A stretch of DNA of 34,021 bases, from NCBI GenBank assembly GCA_034437615.1, contig DAOTTW010000137.1:1-34021 (forward strand). Reading direction: 5' to 3'. Position numbers and translations under genes: made by a program. Below the pieces are notes generated by a model. The model ran no database searches. It saw only the letters and a list, made by a program, of their open reading frames with translations, and was not told the origin of the DNA. Below, in pieces: positions 14,219-24,901 of this stretch (positions are counted from its first letter, which is position 1; each line of letters starts with the position of its first letter). Source of the stretch: DAOTTW01 sp034437615 (GTDB lineage Bacteria; Chloroflexota; Anaerolineae; Aggregatilineales; Phototrophicaceae).

Positions 14219-16510
14219 GTGAATCCTCTCAGATGGCGCATACGTGTTCAATTCGGCGTGCTCGTGCTCATAATCGGCTTGATCTCGATTGCCGCTGCGA
14301 CACGCGCCAGCCTCGTAACAGGTAACGAGACCATTATCGACATCCTGCAAGCCTACGTTAGCGAGAGCAGCTTACGTCAGCAGCAGGTCATCACCGACGA
14401 CTTTGAGACCGCAATCGGCACCATCAACCAATTCACCAGCGCGCCGCTGCCATTAAACGCCATGCGCACCGCCCTGATTACCCGTGAAGTGCGTGGCTTC
14501 GACGCCACCAGCACCCGCGCCGCCAACAACGTCGCGGCGCTCATGCGCGGCGATCTGGTGAACCTCAGCGGGCAGCAAATCAGCAGCGCGTGGTTGATGA
14601 CGGCGGATGGCCTGGTCATCGCAGGTGAAACGGCAGCCGGGCAGGAATTGCCCTTCGACAACCCAAGCCAGAGCAATTCGGACATCTTCGCCGCCGCCGA
14701 AAACCTGGCCCAACAAAGCAACCGCAACCGCGAACTGCTCATCACACCGGGCATGGCTGATGACGAGCTACGCATAGAACTCATCACGCTCATCCGCAAT
14801 CAGCCTACCGATGGGGCTGGGCCGGGGCAGGTCCTGGGCTATTTCGTCGCAGAACTCAACCTCAGCAGCATCATTCTGGATAACCTGCGGGCTTCGGATG
14901 AACGCTACGAGACGCTTAGCTTTCTGCTGCTGCCGGATGCCAGCGATTACCTGGCCTTGCCAGACCAACAGGACCTCGTTTCGCTGGATACGCCTGCAGT
15001 GCGCAACGTGCTGAACCAGGAAGCCAGCCGCGTGCTGCAATACGAAACGCTCGCGCCGGACGGTAGCACACGCGCTGTAATTGGCTCTTACGCGAATATC
15101 TCCGTTCAAGATAAGCGCCTCGCCCTGGTCGTTGAATTGCCGCTAGGGGCGACCCTGACGGGCTTCGCCGTCGCCAACAATAGCGCCGTGCTGCCCAATG
15201 TGCTGCTGTGGGTGTTGGGCGCGTTACTCGTCGGCTTCACCGCAGAGCAACTCGTCGCCGGGCCGATCAACAATGTGCGGCGTGCCATCCAGGGCATCAC
15301 ACGCGGCGATTATGACGTGCCTCTGACGGCCAGTTCTGCCGGCCTAAACGAAGCTGCGCTGCTGACGCGGGTCACAGCCGACATGCGCCGCCAGATTACG
15401 CAGCTATCGCAGGATATGAACCGGCGGCTGACCGCCCGCAACCGCGACCTGACCATCACACAGACCATCGCCCGCGCCGCAACCAACGAACGCGATCTAC
15501 AAACCCTGCTCGACAATATCGTGCAACTGATCGTGGATAACTTCCGCACCATCTACCACGCACAGATTTTCCTGCTCAACGAAGCGGGCGATTATGCTAT
15601 CTTGCGTGCCAGCACAGGTGAGGCGGGTCGGCAATTGCTTGCACGCGGTCATCGCCTGGAGGTCGGCAGCATCAGCGTCATCGGCCAGGTCAGCGAGCAG
15701 GGTCAGGTCGTCCTCGCACGCGATACCGCCGCCAGCGACGTGCACCGCCGCAACGAATTTCTAAGCGACACCCGCACCGAGTTGGCCATTCCACTGCGCA
15801 TCGGCTCCCGTGTCTTTGGGGCGCTAGACGTGCAGAGCCGCGAACGCGATAGCTTCCCACCGGAGCAGGTCGAAGTGCTGCAAATTCTGGCCAATCAAAT
15901 TTCGGTGGCCATCGAGAATGTGCGCCTCTTCGAGCAAACACAAACGCTAATCCAATCACTCGAACAGGGCCAAACGGTTCGCGCACGTTCATCTTGGCGA
16001 GCATACCTGCAAGAAGCCCAAACGCCGCAACTGAAAAGCCGCGCCGGTACCGAGACCGGGACGGATTTCACATCCCTGCGCGAACAGGCCCTACGCACAG
16101 GCCAATCAGTCGTCGGTGACCCCACAGCTAATGCGACAATACCCTTTGTGGTCCCTGTGCGTTTACGGAATGAAGTGCTAGGTGTGATAGAATATGAAGT
16201 GCAGCAAGCCGAATTTGATTACGACCGCGTGTTGCTCGCGGAAGAATTGGTCAACCGTCTGGCGATCAGCCTGGATAACGCACGGCTCTTCCAGGAAAGC
16301 CAGCGTGCGACCCAACGTGAACGCATCGTAAACGAGATTTCGGCCAAGCTCACCAGCTACACCGACATCGAGGATATTCTACAGACAGCCATTCAAGAGG
16401 TCGGGCAAGCCCTACGCACATCCCAGGTCGGCATCCGCATCAACCCAAACCTGGCAGATGCCACCGAGGGCAACGGCACCGCTCAAGACCCAGACAACCG
16501 AACTTCGTAA
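14219..16510 (+). CDS. Membrane sensor protein: two TM segments, HAMP and GAF domains, no kinase
   Basis: The 763-residue protein starts with GTG, with GAAGGA eight bases upstream. TM1 is near residues 12-28 (VLVLIIGLISIAAA), and an outer sensor region follows to about 320. TM2 is near 324-343 (VLLWVLGALLVGFTA). A HAMP-like linker covers 344-400, and a full GAF about 412-574 carries the STGEAG and VGSISVIG motifs. A second, shortened GAF-like unit runs to about 694, and the chain then breaks off about 70 residues into a third GAF start. No HisKA, HATPase, GGDEF or methyl-accepting domain is present, so it must signal through a partner. The next gene repeats the same TM-sensor-TM-GAF-short-GAF order, so this looks like a duplicated front end of that kinase. 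The ligand is unknown. Confidence 0.85.
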   Translation: MNPLRWRIRVQFGVLVLIIGLISIAAATRASLVTGNETIIDILQAYVSESSLRQQQVITDDFETAIGTINQFTSAPLPLNAMRTALITREVRGFDATSTRAANNVAALMRGDLVNLSGQQISSAWLMTADGLVIAGETAAGQELPFDNPSQSNSDIFAAAENLAQQSNRNRELLITPGMADDELRIELITLIRNQPTDGAGPGQVLGYFVAELNLSSIILDNLRASDERYETLSFLLLPDASDYLALPDQQDLVSLDTPAVRNVLNQEASRVLQYETLAPDGSTRAVIGSYANISVQDKRLALVVELPLGATLTGFAVANNSAVLPNVLLWVLGALLVGFTAEQLVAGPINNVRRAIQGITRGDYDVPLTASSAGLNEAALLTRVTADMRRQITQLSQDMNRRLTARNRDLTITQTIARAATNERDLQTLLDNIVQLIVDNFRTIYHAQIFLLNEAGDYAILRASTGEAGRQLLARGHRLEVGSISVIGQVSEQGQVVLARDTAASDVHRRNEFLSDTRTELAIPLRIGSRVFGALDVQSRERDSFPPEQVEVLQILANQISVAIENVRLFEQTQTLIQSLEQGQTVRARSSWRAYLQEAQTPQLKSRAGTETGTDFTSLREQALRTGQSVVGDPTANATIPFVVPVRLRNEVLGVIEYEVQQAEFDYDRVLLAEELVNRLAISLDNARLFQESQRATQRERIVNEISAKLTSYTDIEDILQTAIQEVGQALRTSQVGIRINPNLADATEGNGTAQDPDNRTS

Positions 16511-16518
16511 GTTAGCGC

Positions 16519-19500
16519 ATGGTCAAGCCAATGGTAACGACGAACGAAACGCTGCAAAACGAACTCACTCTCAAATACGCCGACCGCATCACGCGGCGCT
16601 TAGCCCCACTGCTGATGCTGGTGGCGGCTATCTTCGCGCTGACGGCCATCATCGCCGTCTTCAATAGCGTGACCAGTGCAGTCGAGAATGCCCACGTCAC
16701 CGGCCTGGAGCGCACCACCGCTTCACTGCAAACCAAGATGGCGCAGTTCACCCGCGATGCCCGCGACTTAGCGAGCGACAGCCGCCTGCAAAACTTCAGT
16801 ATCGGCTCGCGTGTGGATGCCCTCTCAGCCTTGCAGCCCGCCAATACCCTCATCCGCAACGCCGAGGGAGAGTATCTGGCGATACGCTATCTGGATAACG
16901 AAGGCTTCGTTTTGCTCGAAACCATCGAACGGGGCGGCTCACCGATTCCGACGATTACAGCGGACACAGGCGAACTGGTCAACCGACAAACGCTGAATGA
17001 CCCCGGCTTCATCGCATTGGCCGCAGGCAGCATGAACCAGATCACGCTAGGGCGCTTCTATGAAACGCTCAGCCCCAACGGTCTCAGCTTCGACCCGCCC
17101 CGCGCTAGCTTCTCGGTTTATGCGTCGATCATCTCCGAGGGGATGCAACAGGGCATCATCCAAATCGAAATTGATGCGACACGCTTCCTGAACATCGTTA
17201 ATCAATCCGAACTCAGCTTGTTCTTCCTGGATGACCTGCCAGAGCGCCGCCTGCTGCTGCTCAATAATCAGGGTGTCATTGCCGATAGCGGCAGTGGCCG
17301 CCCCGCCTACCTGCAAGCCCTGAATGCACCTAGCGGTAATCTCATCGGCAACCCCGTTTATGCGGCTGTGTCGGCCTTCGACCCGCCAATCACCCCCGAA
17401 GGTCAGCAAGTCGGCCAAACCTTATTAGAGCAGATTAACGGTTATTTGCTGTCCGAGCAGACGTTGAATTTTTCCGGCGTGCAGCCCGTCGATTGGCAAT
17501 TATTCTTTGCTGATAGCTTCGTGTCGGTCTATGCACAACCCACCCTGATTGCGGTCGTGCAGGTCATCTTCGCGGCTCTGATCGTAATTGCCTCGGCCTT
17601 CTTGCTGCGGCGTGCCCTAATACCCCTGCTGCGCCCCTATGCCATCGCAGAACGAACCCTGATGGAGCTTGCCGAAGACGATTACGCGGCCCCACTGCCC
17701 ACATTGCCAGCAACCGAAGGCCAGAACGCCGCCCAAAGCCCACAGGCAGCAACCGACCCGCTCATCATATCGGCAGAAACGCTCGTGCAGCGCATCAGCA
17801 GCCTGAGCGAAGAAGTAGACGTGCAAACGCGCAAACGCGCCCGTGATTTGCAGATTGCAGGCCGCATCGGGCGTGAAATCGCCACATTGGGCGCATTAGA
17901 CGACCTGCTGAAGCGTGCTATCAACCTCATCTGCTATGAACTGAACTTCTATCATGGTCAGGTCTTTCTCGTGGATAACCTGGGCCAATATGCCAGCCTG
18001 CGCCACAGCCGGGGCGAGGCAGGCCAGCGCATGATGGAGCAGAACCACCGCATCGAAGTCGGCTCCAGAAGCGTCATCGGGGCCGTGACGGGCGAACGCC
18101 GCCCGGTCATCGTCAACGACACCGTTAATGAGCAGGGCGGCTACCATGCGTTCAACCCCTTGCTGCCGGATACCCGCGCAGAAATGGGCCTACCGCTGAT
18201 CGTTGGCGAGCGCATCATCGGCGCGCTGGACCTGCAAAGCAAGCAGCCCAACGTCTTTTTGATGGAGGACATCCCGACCTTTCAATTGATTGCCGATCAA
18301 CTAGCCATTGCCATCTACAACGCCCAGCTACGCGCCCAATCCGAGCAGCGCATTGCACAGATCAACCGCTTGAATCGGCAACTGAGCCGCGAAGGTTGGC
18401 AAAACATCGGGGAAGATACCAAACGGCCAGGCATGATTAACATCACCCCCGTCGAGAGCGACCGCGCCCCCACCACCTCCGCGCCTATCAGTATTCGTGG
18501 CGAGGTCATCGGGACGCTGGATGTGGCCACACAGGGCCGCCTCAGCTCTGGCGATCAGATGATTCTGAGTGCCGTAGCCGAGCGCGTCTCGCTGGCCATC
18601 GAAAATGCGCGCCTGATTGAACAAACACAGATCAGCCTGACGGAAACCGCCACACTCTACGCGCTCACACGCCAGCTCAACGAGGCCGATACACTGCTGG
18701 ACGTGTTGCAGGCCATCGTAGAATCACTCGCCCAGGACGCCAACAGCGCACAGGTGTGGGTCTTTGAGGAATATCTGCCCAGCGAAGACCCCAGTTTAGC
18801 CCGGCTACAAGCCGATTTGCCGGTAAACACACCCACAGGGCAAGCGATGTGGCCCGCAGGCAGCATACTGCACCTACCGCAACACCCCGCGCTGGCCGCA
18901 TTGAACAGCGATGAGGTGCTGCTGCTCAGCGATGTGGCAGCCCAGGCAGGGCTAGGCGCAGACCTACGCGCCGACCTCGCACGCATGGAGGCGCAAGCAA
19001 TAGCCTTCGTGCCCGTCAGCACCCGCAGTACCTGGCGCGGCTTCCTCACGATCACCTTTCCAGAGGTGCGCACACTCAATAGCCGCGAAGGACGCATCTA
19101 TCAAGCCCTGATTAATCAAGCAGGTGTCGCCATCGACAACCGCTTGCTGCTCTTCGAGATGGAGGACGCGCTAGCCCGTAACGAGAAGCTCTATGCCGGT
19201 AGCCGCATCATCAACACCATGCAAAAGTTGCAAGACCTGGTGTATGCCGCCGTCGCGACAGGCACGAACCTGGACGCGGATTTCTGGCTCGGCTTGCTGG
19301 AAGGCGAAGCCGACGCGGGTGGTTGGCCAACCCGGTCACGCATCGTCGCGCAATCCAGTGATGGCAGCGTTCAAGTAGCCAACCTCGTCCATGATGTGCA
19401 TGTCGCACAAAATAGCCCTTTGCGCGATGGCAAACCAGAGATCATCACCCTGCCGGATGACCCGGACGCCGCGTTGACGCCGCTACAGCGCTGGCTACAA

Positions 19501-22500
19501 GAATTAGACCTGCGCTTCATGGCGATCTTGCCCATGTTCGGCAACCGTGCACCCTCAGCGCTGTTCTACATCGTCTCCAAAACGGATGTCGCGCTTTCGG
19601 ATAATGACTACGAGGTCTACACCGCGCTCACCAGCCAGATGAGCACGCAAATTGAAAATGTGCGCTTGTTACGTGCCACAGAAGAAGCCCTCAGCGAAAC
19701 GCGCCGCCTGTACGTCGCAGGCCGTGCCATCGCCAACGCTGCCACGCTGGATGAAATCTACGCGGCGGTTTCCGGCCATCTGGCGCTGCCCTTCATGCAA
19801 TCCGACGATAGCTCGGCGCAAATCTCCGTGAGCGTACTCATGGCCACACCCACACCCACAGAGGACGCGCCAGAACTGGAATACGCCTACCAGTGGAGCA
19901 GAAACCCCCTGCGCGAGCCTAGCTATGCCACCGGAGAACACATCGACCATCAGGCAGCGCCCTTCGCTAAGCTGCTGGGAAACACCGAAGAAAACGTGCT
20001 GGTCTACCCAAACCTCGACGCGGACGACACGCTGAGCGCCTACCCGACGCTCTATGACGTGCTATCGCAGCAAGAGGCTCTCAGCGCTGCGATCACGCCG
20101 CTGCGTTCGAGCAGCAAATGGTTCGGTGTGCTCATCTGCCGCACGGACCAGCCGAGCCTATTCAACGATAGCTACATCCGCTTCATGCAAAGCATCTCAA
20201 GCCGCATCGCCACCGCCATCGAGCGCCAACAACTACTACGCGAGACCGAGGCCGAACGCCAACGCCTCGATGCCATCCTGCAAACGCTACCGACGGGTGT
20301 GCTGGTGCTCAGCCCGGAAACACTCATGCCGGTGGTCGCCAACGAAAGCGCCGCACAACTGCTGGGCCGCGCAATCGACTTCGCGCAGCCCTTCAGCGCC
20401 GCGCAATACAGCCTACATGAAAGCGACTCCGACGACATCTTCAGGGATGATGACCTGCCGCCCATGCTTGCGCTATCACAGGGCCGAACCGTCTCTCGTG
20501 ATGACATCACCATGATCCTGCCGGATAAGCGCGTTGACCTCGTGATCGGTGCCGCGCCGATTGCCAACCGTTACGGCGAGGTAACGGCCATCGTGACCTC
20601 CTTGCAGGATGTCAGCAGCCTGCGTGTGCTGGAAAATGACCTGCAACGCCGCTTGCAGGAGCAGGTCTTTTACCTGGAAACACAACGCGCACTCGCTGAG
20701 GCGTCGGACATCGAGCAACTGCTGGATAGCCTGATGACGCCGCTGATGATGCAGCAGCCGAACGAAGCCTACATCATCCTGAATGGCCGTCGAGACGGCG
20801 ACCCACTTTCGCTGGCCCGCTACCTGATCGAACCACTGGAAAACCCGCAAATTCTGCGCCCCCTGTTGGCGGACGCAACGCAGATCATCAGCGATCTGCC
20901 AGCGCACCCGGCGGCGAATGACGCGCTACTGACAGCCCTACCAGAAGCCCGTACCATCATCGTCACGCCCCTGATTGCACGCACAGAACAGCGCGTTTTC
21001 GGCTGGTTGATGGGCATTCGCGCAGATGCCCACGCCTTTGACGACAATCAGGAGCGCATCAGCAGCAGTATCGCGGATATGGCCGCCGCCGCGCTGGATA
21101 ACATCCTGCTGACAGACCGAACACGAGATCAGCTTGATGAAATCGTCGCGCTGTATACCGCCACCAACGCCATCAGCCGTTCACGTAACCTGCAAGAACT
21201 GACTGCGGCGCTACAGACCGGCCTCAAGCCGTTCGCGGCGGATATGTACGCCAGCTACTTTACGGCGCAGGGCCAACAGCGCGAACTCATCAATCAGGGC
21301 TTCGAGGCAAGCATCACAAACGGCCTGCGCATGGAGCGCCTGCTTCGGACGGAACTGCCGCGCCGCGACGGGCTGTACATCGCGGACATCACGCGCTCCA
21401 CCCTCAGCCCGCTAGAATCCGAGGTCATCCGTGCTGGCAACATTCGGGCCTTCGCCGCCATCAACCTGCGCCTGCAAGGTGAGAACACTGGCCGCTTATT
21501 CATCGGCTTCAAGCAACCGCGTGAGTTCAGCGAAGGCGAGACGCGCCTGCTGAACACCATCGCGGATAGCGCGTCCGTCGTCATCGACAATCAATTGCTG
21601 GTAGAGCAAACCCAGGCCAACCTGCGCGAAGCCAACGTGCTCTACAACGTCAGCCGCGAGATCAACGCCGTGTCACAGGTCGAGGAAATCATCGACATCG
21701 TTACAGAGTACCTGGCCGGGCCGCACATCAGTCAGGTCTTTATCGCGATGCTCAATACAGAAAATTGGGACAGCCCGAATGCGGCTATCGAGATCGTCGC
21801 AAGCTGGCAATCCGAGCAGGATGTGGACCTGAGAGGCGTTGCCCTGACGCAAGAGCAATTCCCAGCATGGCGGCAACTGGCCTCCAAAGAGGTGCTGACC
21901 ATCAACGACATCTACGACGAGCACAACGGCCTTTCCGACATCGAACGCACCAGCATCGAAAGCCTGGATGCACGCTCACTGGTGGTGATTCCGCTGGGCG
22001 TCCCCAAGCGGGCTATCGGTACGGTCTGGCTCAGCTCACGTGAGCCATACAACTACACCGAGAGCGACCGCCGCATCTTCCAGCCCTTCGCAGAGCAGAC
22101 CTCCCTCTCATTAGAGGCGGCACGCGCCCTGGACCTGAGTAATCGGCGTGCGCGTCAGTTGGTCACTTCGGCGCAAATTGGCCGTGACATCGCGCAAATC
22201 ATGGATTTAACGGGCCTGCTCTCCCGCGTGGTAAATTTGATCCAGCAAGCGTTTGATTACGACCACGTGCAGGTGTTCTTGCTGGATGCCACCGACAAAG
22301 ATGCCGAGTTGGTCGCCAGTACGGGTGAAGCGGGTAAGCAACTGCTGGCGGTCAAACACAGCCTGCCCGTCGGCTCAGCCTCCGTCATCGGCCAGGTGAC
22401 GCAAACCGGCGAACCGTCCATCGCGCTGGATACCGCAGATGCCAACGTGGTGCACAAGCCCAACCCCTATCTGCCGCTGACGCGCTCCGAGCTAGCCTTG

Positions 22501-24897
22501 CCGCTGATTGTGAAGGGCCGCATCGTGGGCGCGCTGGATGTGCAATCCAACCAGCCCAACGCCTTCGGTGAAGAGGACCTGCAAGCCCTGGAAACACTCG
22601 CGGCACAAATCTCCGTCGCCATCGACAACTCGGCCCTATACGAAGACGCGCAGCGCGGTGCCGAGGAAATGCGCTTCCTGTTCGATATGACCGCCACCGC
22701 CGCCGCCGCTGATAGCTTGCAGGACGCTTTGCAGATCATCACGTCAGAACTGCTGAACGAGGTCGATGCACATCTTGCCGCCATCTACATGCCACGTGTA
22801 TACGCCGATCATCAGGAAAACATCGTCGTCACACTACGCGCCGAGGCCCTCTCTGGTACGAAGCAACCCCTGAGCGAACTGACTGAAATCGGCCTGGACG
22901 ACAGCGAAAACCTGATTGCCGTCGTCGCTAATACGCTCTCACCGCAGATCGTGCTGCAAAGCGGCTATGAGCCGCGCTTCGTGCCCATCGCACAGGCGAC
23001 CCAATCAGCCGTCGTCGTGCCAATTGCGACAGGTGGCGAGCTAATCGGCGTGACGGTGCTGGAAAACGAACGGCAATTCGCCTTTACACAGCGCACCGTC
23101 AACCTGCTGCAAACGCTGGCCGGGTCGCTCGCTGCCGTTATTCAGAATACGCTGCTGGTAGAGCAGCTACAGCGCTCTAACGAGCAACTGCGCGAGGTGG
23201 ACCGCCTGAAAAGCCAGTTCCTCGCCAATATGAGCCACGAATTGCGCACACCGCTGAATTCCATCATCGGCTTTAGCCGCGTGATGCTCAGGGAAATCGA
23301 CGGACCGCTGACGGAAATGCAAGAGCAAGACCTCACGACCATCCACCGTAGCGGCAACCTGCTGCTGACGCTGATTAACGAAATTCTGGACCAGGCCAAG
23401 ATCGAAAGCGGCGAACTCAATCTAAAGTTCGGCTACTTCGAGCTTGGCCCCGTGATCGAAACCGTGCGCTCCATCGGTATCGGCCTCGTCAAAGAAAAGC
23501 CCATCGACCTCAAGTCTGAAATCGCCCCCAACCTGCCCAAAGCCTACGGCGATGAGTTCCGCACGCGCCAGATTCTAAATAACCTCGTCGGCAACGCTAC
23601 TAAGTTTACGCCAGAAGGTGAAATCCGCATCCAGGCGTTTAGCCATACAGACAAAAACGGCCAGCAAATGCTGCGCATAGATGTCATCGACACAGGTATC
23701 GGCATCGCAGTAAAGGACCTGCCGACCATCTTCGAGCAATTCCGCCAGGTCGATAGCTCCCTGACGCGCACCGCAGGCGGTACGGGCCTGGGCTTGCCGC
23801 TGGCGCGTTCCCTGGCCGAAATGCAGGGTGGGTCCATCGAAGTCGAATCCGAGATCGGCAGAGGCTCTAAGTTCTCGTTTCTGATCCCAACCGCGCCCGG
23901 CGCTGAAGCAGTCTTCGAGCAGCGCAAACGCGAGGAAAAAGCCCGTCGTGAGCAGGCACGCAGGCAACTCAGCGCACCACAAAGCCAGGGGGACGGCGCA
24001 CAGGGCAACGGTGAAACGGACCCCAGCGCAGCGCCAGCAATTCAAGCGGGCCAGATTGATGACAATGCCAGCGCAGAGACGCAAACCGTCAGCAGCAAAA
24101 CCCGCGAAACGCAGGCCATCCCTTCGCTGATAATGCAACAAAAACGCCTCGTGCTGCTGATCGAAGACAACCGCGATATGGTCGATCAGTTCCGGCGCAC
24201 ACTCCAGCGCGAGGGCTTCGAGGTGCAGACCGCCGACCACGCCGCCTATGCGCGGGCGATGGTCAGCCAGCTACGCCCCACCGTCGTCATCATGGATGTG
24301 AACTTCGAGGGCGGCCAGGGCTGGGACATCCTGCGCGACCTGAAGGACCAGGATGACACCTTCGACATTCCCATCATCGTCAGCACGCTCAATGCCGATT
24401 CCGAGACGGCCTATCGTTACGGCGCGTTCACCTATCTGCAACGGCCCACACTGCCGGATAAGCTGATGCAGGCGGTGCTGGCCGCCGAGAAAGAAAGCCA
24501 GCGCCAGCGCATCCTGATTATCGACGATCAAGAGAGCGACATCCGGCTGCTGACGCAAATCCTGGGCGAAAACGGCAATTTCCGCGTCTTTTCTGCGGAA
24601 ACAGGCACCCAGGGCATCTCGATGGTAGCACGGCACCGGCCCGACCTCGTGATACTGGACCTGCGCATGCCCGGTATGGATGGCTTCGCGGTCTTGCAAG
24701 AGCTGCGGCAGAACCCAGAAACCGCTAACATCCCCGTGCTGATCGTCACTGGCGACGCTGATTTTAGCAACGACGAAGAAGCACAACTGACGAATGTGCG
24801 CGTGCTGCAAAAGACGGACATCAGCCGCGAAGAATACGACAAACTCATCAGCAGCATTCAATCGCACCTGACGAACGGGCCAAACGAGGAAAAGTAA
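16519..24897 (+). CDS. Giant hybrid sensor histidine kinase with about ten GAF domains, PAS and two receivers
   Basis: The 2792-residue membrane protein has TM1 near residues 29-50, an outer sensor region, and TM2 near 338-358. Nine full-size GAF units are near 443-604, 708-881, 891-1057, 1064-1242, 1383-1537, 1545-1699, 1708-1871, 1882-2045 and 2051-2216, with one short unit near 612-705. A PAS domain is near 1249-1374. HisKA has FLANMSHELRTPLN with phospho-acceptor H2240. The HATPase has N2359, DTGIGI and GGTGLGLPLA. Two receivers follow: REC1 (E2549, D2550, D2593) and REC2 (D2669, D2670, D2714, with K in LQKTD). REC1 has R2642 where Lys is usual. It should integrate many cues and phosphorylate its own receivers or partner ones. 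The nearest partner receivers are in the next two genes, the first only 4 bases away. Domain edges are estimates. Confidence 0.93.
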   Translation: MVKPMVTTNETLQNELTLKYADRITRRLAPLLMLVAAIFALTAIIAVFNSVTSAVENAHVTGLERTTASLQTKMAQFTRDARDLASDSRLQNFSIGSRVDALSALQPANTLIRNAEGEYLAIRYLDNEGFVLLETIERGGSPIPTITADTGELVNRQTLNDPGFIALAAGSMNQITLGRFYETLSPNGLSFDPPRASFSVYASIISEGMQQGIIQIEIDATRFLNIVNQSELSLFFLDDLPERRLLLLNNQGVIADSGSGRPAYLQALNAPSGNLIGNPVYAAVSAFDPPITPEGQQVGQTLLEQINGYLLSEQTLNFSGVQPVDWQLFFADSFVSVYAQPTLIAVVQVIFAALIVIASAFLLRRALIPLLRPYAIAERTLMELAEDDYAAPLPTLPATEGQNAAQSPQAATDPLIISAETLVQRISSLSEEVDVQTRKRARDLQIAGRIGREIATLGALDDLLKRAINLICYELNFYHGQVFLVDNLGQYASLRHSRGEAGQRMMEQNHRIEVGSRSVIGAVTGERRPVIVNDTVNEQGGYHAFNPLLPDTRAEMGLPLIVGERIIGALDLQSKQPNVFLMEDIPTFQLIADQLAIAIYNAQLRAQSEQRIAQINRLNRQLSREGWQNIGEDTKRPGMINITPVESDRAPTTSAPISIRGEVIGTLDVATQGRLSSGDQMILSAVAERVSLAIENARLIEQTQISLTETATLYALTRQLNEADTLLDVLQAIVESLAQDANSAQVWVFEEYLPSEDPSLARLQADLPVNTPTGQAMWPAGSILHLPQHPALAALNSDEVLLLSDVAAQAGLGADLRADLARMEAQAIAFVPVSTRSTWRGFLTITFPEVRTLNSREGRIYQALINQAGVAIDNRLLLFEMEDALARNEKLYAGSRIINTMQKLQDLVYAAVATGTNLDADFWLGLLEGEADAGGWPTRSRIVAQSSDGSVQVANLVHDVHVAQNSPLRDGKPEIITLPDDPDAALTPLQRWLQELDLRFMAILPMFGNRAPSALFYIVSKTDVALSDNDYEVYTALTSQMSTQIENVRLLRATEEALSETRRLYVAGRAIANAATLDEIYAAVSGHLALPFMQSDDSSAQISVSVLMATPTPTEDAPELEYAYQWSRNPLREPSYATGEHIDHQAAPFAKLLGNTEENVLVYPNLDADDTLSAYPTLYDVLSQQEALSAAITPLRSSSKWFGVLICRTDQPSLFNDSYIRFMQSISSRIATAIERQQLLRETEAERQRLDAILQTLPTGVLVLSPETLMPVVANESAAQLLGRAIDFAQPFSAAQYSLHESDSDDIFRDDDLPPMLALSQGRTVSRDDITMILPDKRVDLVIGAAPIANRYGEVTAIVTSLQDVSSLRVLENDLQRRLQEQVFYLETQRALAEASDIEQLLDSLMTPLMMQQPNEAYIILNGRRDGDPLSLARYLIEPLENPQILRPLLADATQIISDLPAHPAANDALLTALPEARTIIVTPLIARTEQRVFGWLMGIRADAHAFDDNQERISSSIADMAAAALDNILLTDRTRDQLDEIVALYTATNAISRSRNLQELTAALQTGLKPFAADMYASYFTAQGQQRELINQGFEASITNGLRMERLLRTELPRRDGLYIADITRSTLSPLESEVIRAGNIRAFAAINLRLQGENTGRLFIGFKQPREFSEGETRLLNTIADSASVVIDNQLLVEQTQANLREANVLYNVSREINAVSQVEEIIDIVTEYLAGPHISQVFIAMLNTENWDSPNAAIEIVASWQSEQDVDLRGVALTQEQFPAWRQLASKEVLTINDIYDEHNGLSDIERTSIESLDARSLVVIPLGVPKRAIGTVWLSSREPYNYTESDRRIFQPFAEQTSLSLEAARALDLSNRRARQLVTSAQIGRDIAQIMDLTGLLSRVVNLIQQAFDYDHVQVFLLDATDKDAELVASTGEAGKQLLAVKHSLPVGSASVIGQVTQTGEPSIALDTADANVVHKPNPYLPLTRSELALPLIVKGRIVGALDVQSNQPNAFGEEDLQALETLAAQISVAIDNSALYEDAQRGAEEMRFLFDMTATAAAADSLQDALQIITSELLNEVDAHLAAIYMPRVYADHQENIVVTLRAEALSGTKQPLSELTEIGLDDSENLIAVVANTLSPQIVLQSGYEPRFVPIAQATQSAVVVPIATGGELIGVTVLENERQFAFTQRTVNLLQTLAGSLAAVIQNTLLVEQLQRSNEQLREVDRLKSQFLANMSHELRTPLNSIIGFSRVMLREIDGPLTEMQEQDLTTIHRSGNLLLTLINEILDQAKIESGELNLKFGYFELGPVIETVRSIGIGLVKEKPIDLKSEIAPNLPKAYGDEFRTRQILNNLVGNATKFTPEGEIRIQAFSHTDKNGQQMLRIDVIDTGIGIAVKDLPTIFEQFRQVDSSLTRTAGGTGLGLPLARSLAEMQGGSIEVESEIGRGSKFSFLIPTAPGAEAVFEQRKREEKARREQARRQLSAPQSQGDGAQGNGETDPSAAPAIQAGQIDDNASAETQTVSSKTRETQAIPSLIMQQKRLVLLIEDNRDMVDQFRRTLQREGFEVQTADHAAYARAMVSQLRPTVVIMDVNFEGGQGWDILRDLKDQDDTFDIPIIVSTLNADSETAYRYGAFTYLQRPTLPDKLMQAVLAAEKESQRQRILIIDDQESDIRLLTQILGENGNFRVFSAETGTQGISMVARHRPDLVILDLRMPGMDGFAVLQELRQNPETANIPVLIVTGDADFSNDEEAQLTNVRVLQKTDISREEYDKLISSIQSHLTNGPNEEK

Positions 24898-24901
24898 CCG
24901 C

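Noticed and set aside
16500..16530. Frameshift splitting one sensor kinase into the 763- and 2792-residue genes
   Set aside because: The second protein begins with its own membrane segment and sensor region, so it is a second full front end rather than a continuation.
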